Positions 34,602 through 43,418 of a stretch of 51,552 nt of DNA are shown one piece after another. The notes below the pieces were generated by a model, which did no database searches, was not told the DNA's origin, and saw only the letters and a list, made by a program, of their open reading frames with translations. Every line of letters begins with the position of its first letter. Position 1 is the stretch's first letter. The position numbers were made by a program, and so were the translations under genes. This DNA comes from a virus: positions 1 through 51,552 of IMG/VR virus record IMGVR_UViG_3300045911_000137. One strand, 5' to 3'.

Positions 34602-36491
34602 TTAGATTAAAAATTGATCTTCAAGAGTAAATCCTTTAGAGTTTCCATATTTAACATCACCGCCGGTAGAAAAATCATTGAAAAACACCGGTTCTTCTAC
34701 TATAAACACCTGTGGCGGCGGTGGTGGCGGTGGTGGAGCTAAACTTAATACAGGATAAACCGTTTCCGTTGGCGGATTTGTGTTTAATACCGAATAAACG
34801 TCACGATCAAAATTTCTCAAAACATATGGGTGATCCGGAGGATACCAAGCCCCGCCGTACGGATCTTGTACCCATCCCGCCGGAGGCAATCCCGGCGTTA
34901 ATCCACCTTTGCCTGTTCCGTCTACCCAAAACGATGTTACCGGTGTAATCGCCGGCGGTAGTTTTTCTTTCGGTGGCGGCGGACTTATTATTTCAATCGG
35001 TGGCACGTCTATTGGTGGCGGCGGTGGAAAGTCACGAATAGGAAAAGGCGTCGTTGCTAATGACCACTCTACTGTTGCTGTACCGATACTACGATCATTA
35101 TAGTATTCAATAAAAATACTTCTCAGTCCAGATAGTCCATCTACATAAAATGTGTATGTAGTAGGTGGTTGATCTCGCCAAGCATCCAATACCAATCTAC
35201 CATCAACAAATACACGCATACCATCATCGGTACGAACATCAAATTTGTATCTACGACCTTGTTGCAAATTGATTAATCTTTCCCATGTAATAAAATACGG
35301 GGCAGGGAGTTCACCATTAGCATAAGCAATTTCAGGAATAGTTCGTACTAGTTCTGGCTGTATTTGTCTAGATTCAAATACACTTCTATTTGCATTTATT
35401 GGTCGAGGAATCCCGGCTTGTGACAATTGTGATGGACCATATCTACGTTCTACCCAACCATCTTCCTGAATTGGCGTAGGCGGTGTAGGTGTAGGTGTGA
35501 TTGGCGTAATTGGCGTTGGAGTAAACGGCGGCAATACAGGTGGCAACGGTTGCGGCTGCGGCGGTGCTGCCGGCGGCGTCGGAGGTGGTGGTGGTAACGG
35601 ATCAAAAATAGCTGAATTGCTCGTCAAATTGACAACACAATTTACTGCACTGACTCCTTCAGGATATGAGTCAATGACAGTAGGATCAAACAATACATCC
35701 ACATCAATACTCGACGCCTTAGGCAAATCAAAGGTATGTGGATTGAAAGATACACCGGCCAAACCCAACATAGTCACCGTGATATCTACTTCCGATGAAT
35801 TATTGCTCACCCGAATTTTTTCTTTTGGAATATCACGCAAGGTACCTTTAATATACTGTCGATCAATTGTATATGCCGACAATGTTACCAAATCACGAAG
35901 ATTAATGGTTCGAACGGTCGGTGGTGGTGGCGGTGGTGGTGTTGGTGCCGGCGGAGATATTATAACCGGCGGGTTAACAGGTAGAACTGGATTGGTGACT
36001 ACTGGATTAGTGCCCACCGGCGTAGTAACCTTATCATCCGGGGGTAGAATTTTATTAATTGGTGGAAAATATCCATTATATTGACCGCCATTACTATTTT
36101 GGAATCGTCCTGCTAGTCGTGACCCATCAGGAAGTCTATCGAACCGTAACAAACCGGTATTAGCATCAACCCATGCGCCAATTTGATCGGGGCCGCGTGT
36201 GTCACTATACCCTTGCATACCCGGAACGGGCTGATGAATTTCATTGAATCGACTACCGAACGGCCCTTCCACGCCCGTACCAGGAGGAATATCAGGTCTA
36301 CCACCAAGTACAATTTGCGAAGGAGAAATAACGAGGCCAATATTTTGCTGCATTCGTTGAAATACTGCTAGATCTTCGGTGTATTTAGCCCAATCAATAC
36401 TATACTGTGCCCAAGCAGCTAAATTAGTTGCTGGACTCCCTTCCGGTGGAGTTGGCGGTGTTGGTGGTGTTGATATTTGTATTAGTTCCAT
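34602..36491 (-). CDS. Proline-rich PA14-domain structural protein
   Basis: A 629-residue protein with many Pro tracts (PTPPTPPEGSP near the start, PTPPPPPPPTVRT near residue 190, LPPPPPTPPAAPPQPQPLPP near 305, APPPPPPPPQV near 595). Residues about 345-480 form a PA14 domain: RYKFDVRTDDGMRVFVDGRL, VLDAWRDQPPTTYTFYVDGL and FIEYYNDRSIGTATVEWSL carry the typical DDG...VDG and E(Y/F)Y motifs. PA14 domains bind sugars and occur in adhesins and toxins. This suggests a receptor or capsule-binding tail part on flexible Pro stalks. It has no enzyme motifs. Confidence 0.8.
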   Translation of the reverse strand: MELIQISTPPTPPTPPEGSPATNLAAWAQYSIDWAKYTEDLAVFQRMQQNIGLVISPSQIVLGGRPDIPPGTGVEGPFGSRFNEIHQPVPGMQGYSDTRGPDQIGAWVDANTGLLRFDRLPDGSRLAGRFQNSNGGQYNGYFPPINKILPPDDKVTTPVGTNPVVTNPVLPVNPPVIISPPAPTPPPPPPPTVRTINLRDLVTLSAYTIDRQYIKGTLRDIPKEKIRVSNNSSEVDITVTMLGLAGVSFNPHTFDLPKASSIDVDVLFDPTVIDSYPEGVSAVNCVVNLTSNSAIFDPLPPPPPTPPAAPPQPQPLPPVLPPFTPTPITPITPTPTPPTPIQEDGWVERRYGPSQLSQAGIPRPINANRSVFESRQIQPELVRTIPEIAYANGELPAPYFITWERLINLQQGRRYKFDVRTDDGMRVFVDGRLVLDAWRDQPPTTYTFYVDGLSGLRSIFIEYYNDRSIGTATVEWSLATTPFPIRDFPPPPPIDVPPIEIISPPPPKEKLPPAITPVTSFWVDGTGKGGLTPGLPPAGWVQDPYGGAWYPPDHPYVLRNFDRDVYSVLNTNPPTETVYPVLSLAPPPPPPPPQVFIVEEPVFFNDFSTGGDVKYGNSKGFTLEDQFLI

Positions 36492-36493
36492 TA

Positions 36494-37318
36494 TTATGTG
36501 ACCTCAAATCTATTATCTATTTCACCACGGTCTCGCATATCCCGTACTACTTCTTGAATAGCTTCTGACATATATCGTTCAAGATCTATCTCTTTAATAT
36601 TACGAGTTTGTCTATCTTCTGCCATCTTATTTAGAACAATAGGATATGCTCGATCTAATACAGTAATAGTCATAATTTCATAGGCAACCATTGCATTAGC
36701 ATACTTCAGACGAGCAGAGGTATCATTGATAAATATATCCGCGTCTAGTAATACCTTGTCAGAATCAAGTTGTTCTTCAGGAAGTGCGTCTAAACTTTGT
36801 CCAAAAGTCTGATCTATCAAACCTTGTGCAATCAATTTAGGAACAGACGGTACAGTAAATTCATAAATTTCTTGCATGATGCTATTAGTTGGACGCGCCG
36901 CAGTTAACCGCAGTTCAGTACGATCTTCACTAATAGCTTCTAATGTGAGCTTTTCACCTGTTTCAGAACCAACTTCATTTCTAAAAATATTAACAACCAG
37001 TCCATATCGTCCTTGTTCTAAAGCTAGGCGACGAATGACATCACCAAAATCTATATTCAAGAATTCATATGCACCGGTATTATCCAAGGCAGTAGATAGT
37101 CGGATTGCCGGGTCGTATACAGGCAATGTGATGTGGCCAGCAATTCTACCATCGGGAAAATAAATCCAAATTTCAATAACATCTCGTTCAGTAATACCAA
37201 AAAGAACCGGCTTTATTCCTGTTTGGAACTGTCTAGTATCAACAGAAGCAAGTCGTGATGGTCGTTCAAGAATAAGTTTGTCAGGTAACTTATCTGGAAA
37301 ATTTAGTTGATTAGGCAC
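36494..37318 (-). CDS. Baseplate-region structural protein, unknown family
   Basis: A 274-residue protein (MPNQLNFPDKLPDKLILERP). The first half is beta-rich (DVIEIWIYFPDGRIAGHITL, GRYGLVVNIFRNEVG). The second half is helical and acidic, with FINDTSARLKYANAMVAYEI, DLERYMSEAIQEVVRDMRDR. The ATG at 37318 overlaps the preceding gene by 8 bases. Located between small gp6-associated genes and the PA14 protein, it is likely a wedge or fibre-attachment protein. I cannot match it to a T4 gene. Confidence 0.7.
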   Translation of the reverse strand: MPNQLNFPDKLPDKLILERPSRLASVDTRQFQTGIKPVLFGITERDVIEIWIYFPDGRIAGHITLPVYDPAIRLSTALDNTGAYEFLNIDFGDVIRRLALEQGRYGLVVNIFRNEVGSETGEKLTLEAISEDRTELRLTAARPTNSIMQEIYEFTVPSVPKLIAQGLIDQTFGQSLDALPEEQLDSDKVLLDADIFINDTSARLKYANAMVAYEIMTITVLDRAYPIVLNKMAEDRQTRNIKEIDLERYMSEAIQEVVRDMRDRGEIDNRFEVT

Positions 37319-37658
37319 GGCGCTGACCCAGTTGTGTAAATGCTCTACGTTGTGGACTAATTACACGTTCATATTGTGCTCTATTCCACCGTGGTGCATA
37401 CAAATTAATAGCAAAATATTGTGCATTATTATTATTTGCGTCAACTTGTAGAAAGTCTGCAAAATCTCGTAAAATTTGATCGGGCAAAACATCCAATTGT
37501 TGAACGAGTGTTCTCTGTCGAAAACGATCATCAGGAGAAAACTCAATGGGATCATTCAAATAACCATCAGTAAATAACTGATCTGGATATCGTATTCGAT
37601 CTACTTCACTCGGCGACGCTACTGTGATGTTATTGAGTTGAATATTTTCCATTCCCAT
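37311..37658 (-). CDS. Small baseplate-region protein, unknown
   Basis: A 115-residue protein (MGMENIQLNNITVASPSEVD) with RIRYPDQLFTDGYLNDPIEF and an Arg-rich C-terminus (QYERVISPQRRAFTQLGQRR). It shares its first base with the stop of the preceding gene and overlaps the next, so it is tightly coupled in the baseplate operon. No family or enzymatic motif is recognised. Size and position fit a small baseplate wedge component comparable in size to T4 gp53-like parts, but homology is not visible. Confidence 0.65.
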   Translation of the reverse strand: MGMENIQLNNITVASPSEVDRIRYPDQLFTDGYLNDPIEFSPDDRFRQRTLVQQLDVLPDQILRDFADFLQVDANNNNAQYFAINLYAPRWNRAQYERVISPQRRAFTQLGQRRA

Positions 37659-38719
37659 TAGACGTTCTCTACAGTAAAGATGTATCCATTATCAATAATA
37701 TGTTCAAATCCACCATCTACTACTTTGAACAATATCTTGTAATACCTTCCCGCATACATGGATTTTACTTTGAAATCAAAGAAATTAACGGTTCCATCAC
37801 AACTAATTTTTGAAAAGTCATCAAATGGAATTACTACAGTATTACTTTGTTGGTCTACAATACTAAAGTATGATGTTATCGGCAATCTATTATTTCCAGC
37901 GTATGCAGAATACACAGTATCAAATGTCTTCTGAGGGTATCGTTCTCGCACCGATAGTGTCACTCGTACTGTTTCGCCAATTTTGTATTTTGGTTTTAAA
38001 TTGCGGGGGAGCACAACCACATCACTTGGATTTGATGCCGACATTGAACCAGTCAAATATATTTGACTGTTCCATTTTGCCGACAAAGTTGGTAGATGAA
38101 TCGTGTGACTATTTCTAGAAAAGAATCGAATGTTACCCGCGTTCTTTGTATCTGCTTCGGATTGTGTATCGAATCGTAACAAGAATCCGTTATTTGGCAC
38201 TGTGCCGGACACCCACGCCAATACTAAATTTGTAACATCAATTGATAGATCCTTCACAGGAGACGCAATGGAATTTGATACAATAGCACCAATTCCAATA
38301 CTACCACTTGTTGACCATGTAGATCCACTTTCACGATATTTCCATGTTGTTCCATCATTTTCAAAATATCCGCCACTTGGATCTCGGCTAGATGTATACG
38401 GAACATTGGTATTTTGATAGAAATACCCCGTTCCCTCCACCCAACTTTCACTTACGGCTTGAATAAAAATTTGTTGGTTAATCTTGAGATCGTCGGCTCG
38501 AGCAACAAAAAGATTAAGATCAAATTTTGTATCAAGCGGAATATTACCTTCTACAAAACTACTTGAAATTTCTGAAACATCAAACATGATAAGTGATCGA
38601 ATCCTTTTCGTTCCAGATTCGTCCTTACCAACTTCAAGAATTTCATCAAGACCTGTATTTTTCCAACTATACTTTTCGTATATCGAAGCGTCTTGTGTAG
38701 GAGAAAAGTGAATACGCAT
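37658..38719 (-). CDS. DNRLRE-like baseplate-associated protein
   Basis: A 353-residue protein. It opens with FSPTQDASIYEKYSWKNTG and LEVGKDESGTKRIRSLIMFD, then VSESWVEGTGYFYQN: the DxSIY, (R)SLIxFD and WxEGxG pattern resembles DNRLRE/disaggregatase-related beta-sandwich domains that bind polysaccharides. The C-terminal 140 residues (LKPKYKIGETVRVTLSVRER onward) form a second beta-domain. It directly follows gp6 with a shared base between stop and start. A T4 gp7/gp8 equivalent is expected at this position, but the sequence does not look like either, so this may be a lineage-specific wedge or adhesin. Confidence 0.7.
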   Translation of the reverse strand: MRIHFSPTQDASIYEKYSWKNTGLDEILEVGKDESGTKRIRSLIMFDVSEISSSFVEGNIPLDTKFDLNLFVARADDLKINQQIFIQAVSESWVEGTGYFYQNTNVPYTSSRDPSGGYFENDGTTWKYRESGSTWSTSGSIGIGAIVSNSIASPVKDLSIDVTNLVLAWVSGTVPNNGFLLRFDTQSEADTKNAGNIRFFSRNSHTIHLPTLSAKWNSQIYLTGSMSASNPSDVVVLPRNLKPKYKIGETVRVTLSVRERYPQKTFDTVYSAYAGNNRLPITSYFSIVDQQSNTVVIPFDDFSKISCDGTVNFFDFKVKSMYAGRYYKILFKVVDGGFEHIIDNGYIFTVENV

Positions 38720-40659
38720 TACTGAACCGCCGAACCAATGATGTCTTTTTCAGGATAACGAACTTCAAAAATACACGGATCTAACGACGGATAAATGACA
38801 CCGCCTTGTGTTGCATCTTTGATATCATATAAGTAATCTTCATAGTCGGCACCATCGCGGAATCTGTATCGGTTAAATACATCCACGCCAAGTACACTTT
38901 GTACACCCTCTACAGATGCAATTTCCATATACAAATCACTGAGAATGATAGGCTGATTAAGTTGCCATTTATCAATATTGAAAAAGTTGGCTACTGCGTC
39001 GATAGATCGAGCCAATACCTCATTCATATTGTAGTTTTTATATACGCTAATTTTAAATCTCACACCAATATTAACAGGAAATGCGTCGAGAATACGTACC
39101 TCATCAGTTAACATTCGATATTGATCAAGATAGGTCTTAAGATTCTTTTTTGTATCAGGATTCAATCGCGTCAATTTCTTCTGTTGATTGTAACCCAACA
39201 CATACATGTTAATAATACCTTGACCTGGGCGATTCTCTACAAAGATACCATCAGGAATAATTTCTGCTTGATTTTGTGTTGCTCGCAAAATATTATTGAT
39301 TTGTTCATCGCGAGTTACAAATACTTTTGATACACCGCCGTATTTTGGTGGCATGGCATATGCACGAACAATATAGTCTTCTACAGTAACCAATCGATTT
39401 TGTGCATTAAAAAACGCCAAGGCATTTTGACGAATTTCTTCAATGGTATCCTCGCCTTTACCTCCAGTGGCAGGCTCACTATTATTTACAGCAATAGACC
39501 GAACCACTTCGTTCCACAAAGCACGTTCTTGTGGCGTAAATGCATTTACATCATTTATAGGTTCTACCGTAACTACTCGGTTAATAGAGTTTGATGGAAC
39601 ATTTGATTCAATGCCGCCGCCGACCGTATATGTTATCGTCATATCTATGTTACTTGGTGCCAAGCCATATGACCGAGACGATAAGAAATCACTTGGATCA
39701 AGTGAGGTAGAAACTAGATTCGTTTCATATTCACTATTAGCAATTTTCTTAGATTCAAGATTAATTGAGTCGTCCATGTCATTAATTACACCAGAACCAA
39801 AATTTATCTGTAACTTAAAATCTTCGGTATATCGTGTTACAAACCGTCGAGGTGTACGACGAATGCGAATCAAATATGTAGGAGGAACGCTAAAATCGGT
39901 ATTATTGGCAGCAGCCGTGTTAATAACGTCCTCAAATATTAAATCTTGTGCCAAGTAATCTACTTCATACCAACGATTGCCATTTGAATCGGTGACAGAC
40001 ACTATATCAAGTACCTTTTCATCGGGAAGTTCAATTGATGTAAATCGTTCTGGATTTCCAAATGATTTCGTGTAAGTCTTAATAGTACCTGATACTACTT
40101 TGGCTTTCTTTCTGATCAGATATGTTAATGGACGATTATTAGTATCGGTAGCATATACCGTTATTTCGCGATCATTCGGATCAGCAAAATTAAGCTCTTG
40201 AATCGTTCGAAATGTCACATTTGTAAATTCGTCCGATGAAAACACAGCATTGGGCGCGAGACGCAAATAAAATCTTTCGTCGGGTTGATAGTTGCCTGTG
40301 ATATCTTTTGCCGGACATAACTGAAATAAATCAACTTCACAAATTGCCGCCGTAGCAGGCTTTGTTTTATATCCAAATGCTTGTGCCATTGAAATAATAT
40401 TATCACGTTCTTCCGCATATTGTAGTAGATTTTCACGGAAGTTTGTGTCAATATAATAACCTAATACATCGCCTACATAGGATGCCATTTCTATGAACAT
40501 CATACCAGGAGAAGCTTCATTAAAATCCGTATAGGTATCAGGAAAATATACCTTAGCAAATTCTATGAGATTCTGGCGAAACTCAGGAAATGTTTTGCTA
40601 AGATATTTGATATCTCTATTTGACGGAGCAAATGACTTGTTAATTCGTCTAAGTGCCAC
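38719..40659 (-). CDS. gp6: Baseplate wedge protein, T4 gp6 / P2 gpJ family
   Basis: A 646-residue protein with the gp6/gpJ signature near the start: FPEFRQNLIEFAKVYFPDTY, FNEASPGMMFIEMASYVGDV and LGYYIDTNFRENLLQYAEER, then MAQAFGYKTKPATAA. The C-terminal part has VRFKISVYKNYNMNEVLARS and QPIILSDLYMEIASVEGVQS, the conserved gpJ end. T4 gp6 is 660 residues, so this is full length. It forms the dimeric ring of the baseplate wedge and, with gp25 and gp53, makes the core bundle. It follows gp25 with an 11-base gap carrying an AGGAG site. Confidence 0.93.
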   Translation of the reverse strand: MALRRINKSFAPSNRDIKYLSKTFPEFRQNLIEFAKVYFPDTYTDFNEASPGMMFIEMASYVGDVLGYYIDTNFRENLLQYAEERDNIISMAQAFGYKTKPATAAICEVDLFQLCPAKDITGNYQPDERFYLRLAPNAVFSSDEFTNVTFRTIQELNFADPNDREITVYATDTNNRPLTYLIRKKAKVVSGTIKTYTKSFGNPERFTSIELPDEKVLDIVSVTDSNGNRWYEVDYLAQDLIFEDVINTAAANNTDFSVPPTYLIRIRRTPRRFVTRYTEDFKLQINFGSGVINDMDDSINLESKKIANSEYETNLVSTSLDPSDFLSSRSYGLAPSNIDMTITYTVGGGIESNVPSNSINRVVTVEPINDVNAFTPQERALWNEVVRSIAVNNSEPATGGKGEDTIEEIRQNALAFFNAQNRLVTVEDYIVRAYAMPPKYGGVSKVFVTRDEQINNILRATQNQAEIIPDGIFVENRPGQGIINMYVLGYNQQKKLTRLNPDTKKNLKTYLDQYRMLTDEVRILDAFPVNIGVRFKISVYKNYNMNEVLARSIDAVANFFNIDKWQLNQPIILSDLYMEIASVEGVQSVLGVDVFNRYRFRDGADYEDYLYDIKDATQGGVIYPSLDPCIFEVRYPEKDIIGSAVQ

Positions 40660-40670
40660 AGATCTTCTCC

Positions 40671-41039
40671 TTAGAAGACGAGGGTAATACTATCAGTGAT
40701 AGTTACGCTAGTATTGATGGAAAATGTAATGGTGGCAAATATTGAGTTTCTATTTTCATCCCGTTGTATTTGTACAGCTTCAATATTCACATATGGGAGC
40801 CATATTTTTACAGCGGACTCAATAGTACCACGAACATTGGCTACATTATCATCTGTGATAGGTTCAAAAATAACCCTATGAATATCACACCCAAAGTCAG
40901 GTTGTAAAACTCGTTCTCCCTTTTTAGTAAGTATCAAATTAGTTAGATTACTCTTTACTTGCGAAAGGATGTCTCGACCCTGAGCAAAATATCCGTTGTT
41001 ACCACGTTCTAAAGGAAGTGTGATACCTAAATTAGCCAT
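40671..41039 (-). CDS. gp25: Baseplate wedge subunit, T4 gp25 / GpW lysozyme-like family
   Basis: A 122-residue protein, near the 132 of T4 gp25. Conserved features are DILSQVKSNLTNLILTKKGE, RVLQPDFGCDIHRVIFEP (the tryptic gp25 core with the PxFGC motif) and ESAVKIWLPYVNIEAVQI. gp25 proteins nucleate sheath assembly at the baseplate and contact gp6. The gene overlaps its upstream neighbour by 8 bases and is followed by gp6, the order found across contractile injection systems. Confidence 0.93.
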   Translation of the reverse strand: MANLGITLPLERGNNGYFAQGRDILSQVKSNLTNLILTKKGERVLQPDFGCDIHRVIFEPITDDNVANVRGTIESAVKIWLPYVNIEAVQIQRDENRNSIFATITFSINTSVTITDSITLVF

Positions 41040-41544
41040 TAAGTTTACCCATTTGTTGCATATGCTTCATTAACGCAGAATAATCACGAGTAATAGCCGT
41101 AACAGTTTCGCTGTCTATAGGTAATTCATCGCTGTGGTCGAGAATAGATTCTACTTCGGAATTGTTTACCATAGAAGACGCGGTTTCTGCCAAAATATTA
41201 CCTACAAGGCCGCCACCAAATGTTGATGAGTCTACACCAATTACAGATGGAGATTCTTGTATAGATCTCATTCGATCACGAATACGTTTACGTTCTGCTT
41301 CAACATTTTCATTGGTTTTTTTTGAAACAGTTTTAGTAGGCATTGATCGGGTTTGGGGTATATCAGGCCTTAGAATAGACGACATTTTTGCCGGCGGACC
41401 CTTAGCGATGCCTTCTGCCAATAACGAAGCAAGAGCACCAGCCACGGCTTCCTGTACAAGAGGTTTCACCATTTTAGGAATAACAGACTTGAGTTGTTTA
41501 GCAACTTCAGATTGTATTAATGCGTCAAATTCACTTTTTTTCAT
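41032..41544 (-). CDS. Helical baseplate-operon protein, unknown
   Basis: A 170-residue protein (MKKSEFDALIQSEVAKQLKS) that is largely helical, with an Ala-rich section (VQEAVAGALASLLAEGIA), a basic Lys/Arg-rich middle (NVEAERKRIRDRMRSIQE) and an acidic C-terminus. GAGGGAT lies upstream of ATG 41544. No homologue is recognised. Its position between the spike gene and gp25 is where some T4-like phages keep a small baseplate hub accessory or chaperone, and its composition would suit a chaperone. That is inference. Confidence 0.65.
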   Translation of the reverse strand: MKKSEFDALIQSEVAKQLKSVIPKMVKPLVQEAVAGALASLLAEGIAKGPPAKMSSILRPDIPQTRSMPTKTVSKKTNENVEAERKRIRDRMRSIQESPSVIGVDSSTFGGGLVGNILAETASSMVNNSEVESILDHSDELPIDSETVTAITRDYSALMKHMQQMGKLNG

Positions 41545-41547
41545 TAG

Positions 41548-42999
41548 TTATCCCTCTTGATATGGACTGATATTTCTTGCTTGCTGTGGAGGACTGTTGG
41601 TTCTGGTAGTAAAATTATCAAGACTTAGAATTCTTGCATTATTTTCACCACCAAGATATTGTTGTTTCCACTGTAAAAATTGTTGAATTCTTGAAGGATT
41701 TTGCGGCGATGGACTGCCAGGAACACCCGTAGTTTGTACAATCGGTTCAAGAACGAGGATTTGAATTAGTTTTTCTAATGCCTGTCTTAGTGTTGCTCCT
41801 AATACCAAAGGTTCACTTGTAGACGACTGAGTGCCGATATGAATCTTGGAACCCAAAAAACTAATACTTCGAGCCGAAAATGTTTGTGTATTTCCGGCAA
41901 TTTGAATAATATTTCCCATTGCCGATCTATCAATGTTACCACCCACCGTTTCACGATAATTCCGAACAACCCGGTCATTTCTATCTCGGGTAGTCCAAGA
42001 AATATGATCTCGGTCGGCATCCATTGTAATATTTGCTTTTGTTGTCATATGAATGCCGTCATTCGTATCAACAATGACTCTCCGACGGGCATTAATGACT
42101 ACCAAACCTGTATTAGCGTAAATTCCTGCTCCATCAAACCGTTTCGGATAATCCGGGATACTAATTTGATGAATTGGATGCTTAGTCGGTTTTATTGACT
42201 CAACTCGTAATGGAACAATTTGGTCTGTGGTCATCCACCATGAGGTAACATCTTTATTAATGTCCTCAATGACTTGTCCAAATATAGTATCTACGGTTCT
42301 AACCGCATCTGGATCTGGACCCACCCTAATAAGTAGATTCGGTTGTTGGTCTTTTTCTGTGGATTGCCACGGAATCTTTTTGTCTCTGGCCGTGGAGTTG
42401 ACCTTGCCTCGCAACCAAGCCGCTCCGAATCGAACTGTTTGGCCCGACCGACCTTCCAATAAGAAGTCGCCTTCAAAGTGCTTGAGGCGATATACCTTTT
42501 CTAAATCCTGAAAATACTCTCCTAGCGGCGGTTTTCCGGTAGAACCGACCTTTTTTGGTGCAACCGTTGATCGGTAGTCATCAGATCTTTGAGATGCTAT
42601 ATCTCCAGGGCCTGTTTCGGGAATAAGTTCCGGCAAATCTTGGGCAGTTACTCGGTTCGATACATTAAATTTAATTAGGTAATACCACCGATTCAAACCC
42701 CGAAACACATATACAATCTCACCGATAAGAGGGTATTGACTGATATTTGCATACATCGGATACGCCCAGTCCAGTTGTTCTTCCGGTTTAAACGCATTGC
42801 TAGTAGTGCGTCGAAACTTTACCATGCCTACATTATATCCGTCTTTGGCATAGTCAGGATGTTCATTATTTACAATGACATCAGTGACAATGGCCTCTTC
42901 AAATTGATCATGTTGAACAGCCGATCCCAACCCGCTGGGCGGGGTGGGTTGAAATGGATTATAGTTTCCGGCTACCGTAAAATTACGAATTCTGTCCAC
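41548..42999 (-). CDS. gp5: Baseplate central spike, gp5-like with OB fold
   Basis: A 483-residue protein starting with GTG 42999 (GAGG upstream). The N-terminal 130 residues show an OB-fold pattern as in gp5/VgrG spikes: EAIVTDVIVNNEHPDY, GMVKFRR, PLIGEIVYVFRG. The middle contains FEGDFLLEGRSGQTVRFGAA and later THKANIT/ADRDHISWT-like short repeats. The end holds SFLGSKIHIGTQSSTSEPLV and LGATLRQALEKLI, the usual C-terminal signature of phage spike proteins. No T4 gp5 lysozyme domain is present between OB fold and beta-part, so this spike would pierce but not digest. Digestion could come from another protein. Confidence 0.65.
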   Translation of the reverse strand: MDRIRNFTVAGNYNPFQPTPPSGLGSAVQHDQFEEAIVTDVIVNNEHPDYAKDGYNVGMVKFRRTTSNAFKPEEQLDWAYPMYANISQYPLIGEIVYVFRGLNRWYYLIKFNVSNRVTAQDLPELIPETGPGDIASQRSDDYRSTVAPKKVGSTGKPPLGEYFQDLEKVYRLKHFEGDFLLEGRSGQTVRFGAAWLRGKVNSTARDKKIPWQSTEKDQQPNLLIRVGPDPDAVRTVDTIFGQVIEDINKDVTSWWMTTDQIVPLRVESIKPTKHPIHQISIPDYPKRFDGAGIYANTGLVVINARRRVIVDTNDGIHMTTKANITMDADRDHISWTTRDRNDRVVRNYRETVGGNIDRSAMGNIIQIAGNTQTFSARSISFLGSKIHIGTQSSTSEPLVLGATLRQALEKLIQILVLEPIVQTTGVPGSPSPQNPSRIQQFLQWKQQYLGGENNARILSLDNFTTRTNSPPQQARNISPYQEG

Positions 43000-43366
43000 G
43001 CTGGACCTCTAACTTAGATTCAATTTTTACAATCTGATCATCTATTTCCGCAGCGTTTCTGAGAAGTTGTTCTTTCTCGGCATCACTCAACAAAACTTCG
43101 TCGGCCGTTCCGGCATAAGACTGCGCCGTGACCATGCGTTGTACAATGGTAGCAACCTTAATGACCTGGTCATCGTTTTTGACGCCGACATCTATAAATT
43201 CTCGGATGATAGGCGCGAGTACAATAGCATCATCCTGAGTCTTCATCATGCCGACAAGCTGTGTAATAACACCATTTATGGTCGAACGCTTGGTTAAAGC
43301 GTTATCGTGAATGTCCTTGAGAAGGTCAGAAAATCCTTTGCCTTCAAATACATCGGTATCTTTCAT
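42983..43366 (-). CDS. Small helical protein between late sigma factor and spike genes
   Basis: A 127-residue, mostly helical protein (MKDTDVFEGKGFSDLLKDIH) with KRSTINGVITQLVGMMKTQD and LLSDAEKEQLLRNAAEIDDQ. No family is recognised. Its Shine-Dalgarno (AGGAGGG) is part of the 3' arm of the terminator hairpin that ends the sigma-factor transcript, with the T-run touching the ATG, so translation from a read-through RNA would be blocked until the hairpin opens. It overlaps the spike gene by 17 bases, so it probably belongs to the baseplate transcript. Confidence 0.75.
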   Translation of the reverse strand: MKDTDVFEGKGFSDLLKDIHDNALTKRSTINGVITQLVGMMKTQDDAIVLAPIIREFIDVGVKNDDQVIKVATIVQRMVTAQSYAGTADEVLLSDAEKEQLLRNAAEIDDQIVKIESKLEVQRGQNS

Positions 43367-43372
43367 AAAAAA

Positions 43373-43403
43373 AGCCCTCCTATATACTATAAATAGGAGG
43401 GCT
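43373..43403 (-). terminator. Strong intrinsic terminator after the late sigma gene, overlapping next gene's RBS
   Basis: A perfect 11-bp stem pairs AGCCCTCCTAT with ATAGGAGGGCT (plus-strand arms 43373-43383 and 43393-43403) with a 9-base loop, followed on the minus strand by seven T and then the ATG of the next gene. It begins 15 bases after the sigma-factor stop codon. The 3' arm contains AGGAGGG, nine bases from the start codon. Confidence 0.85.
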
Positions 43404-43418
43404 CGGAGATTTATTATT

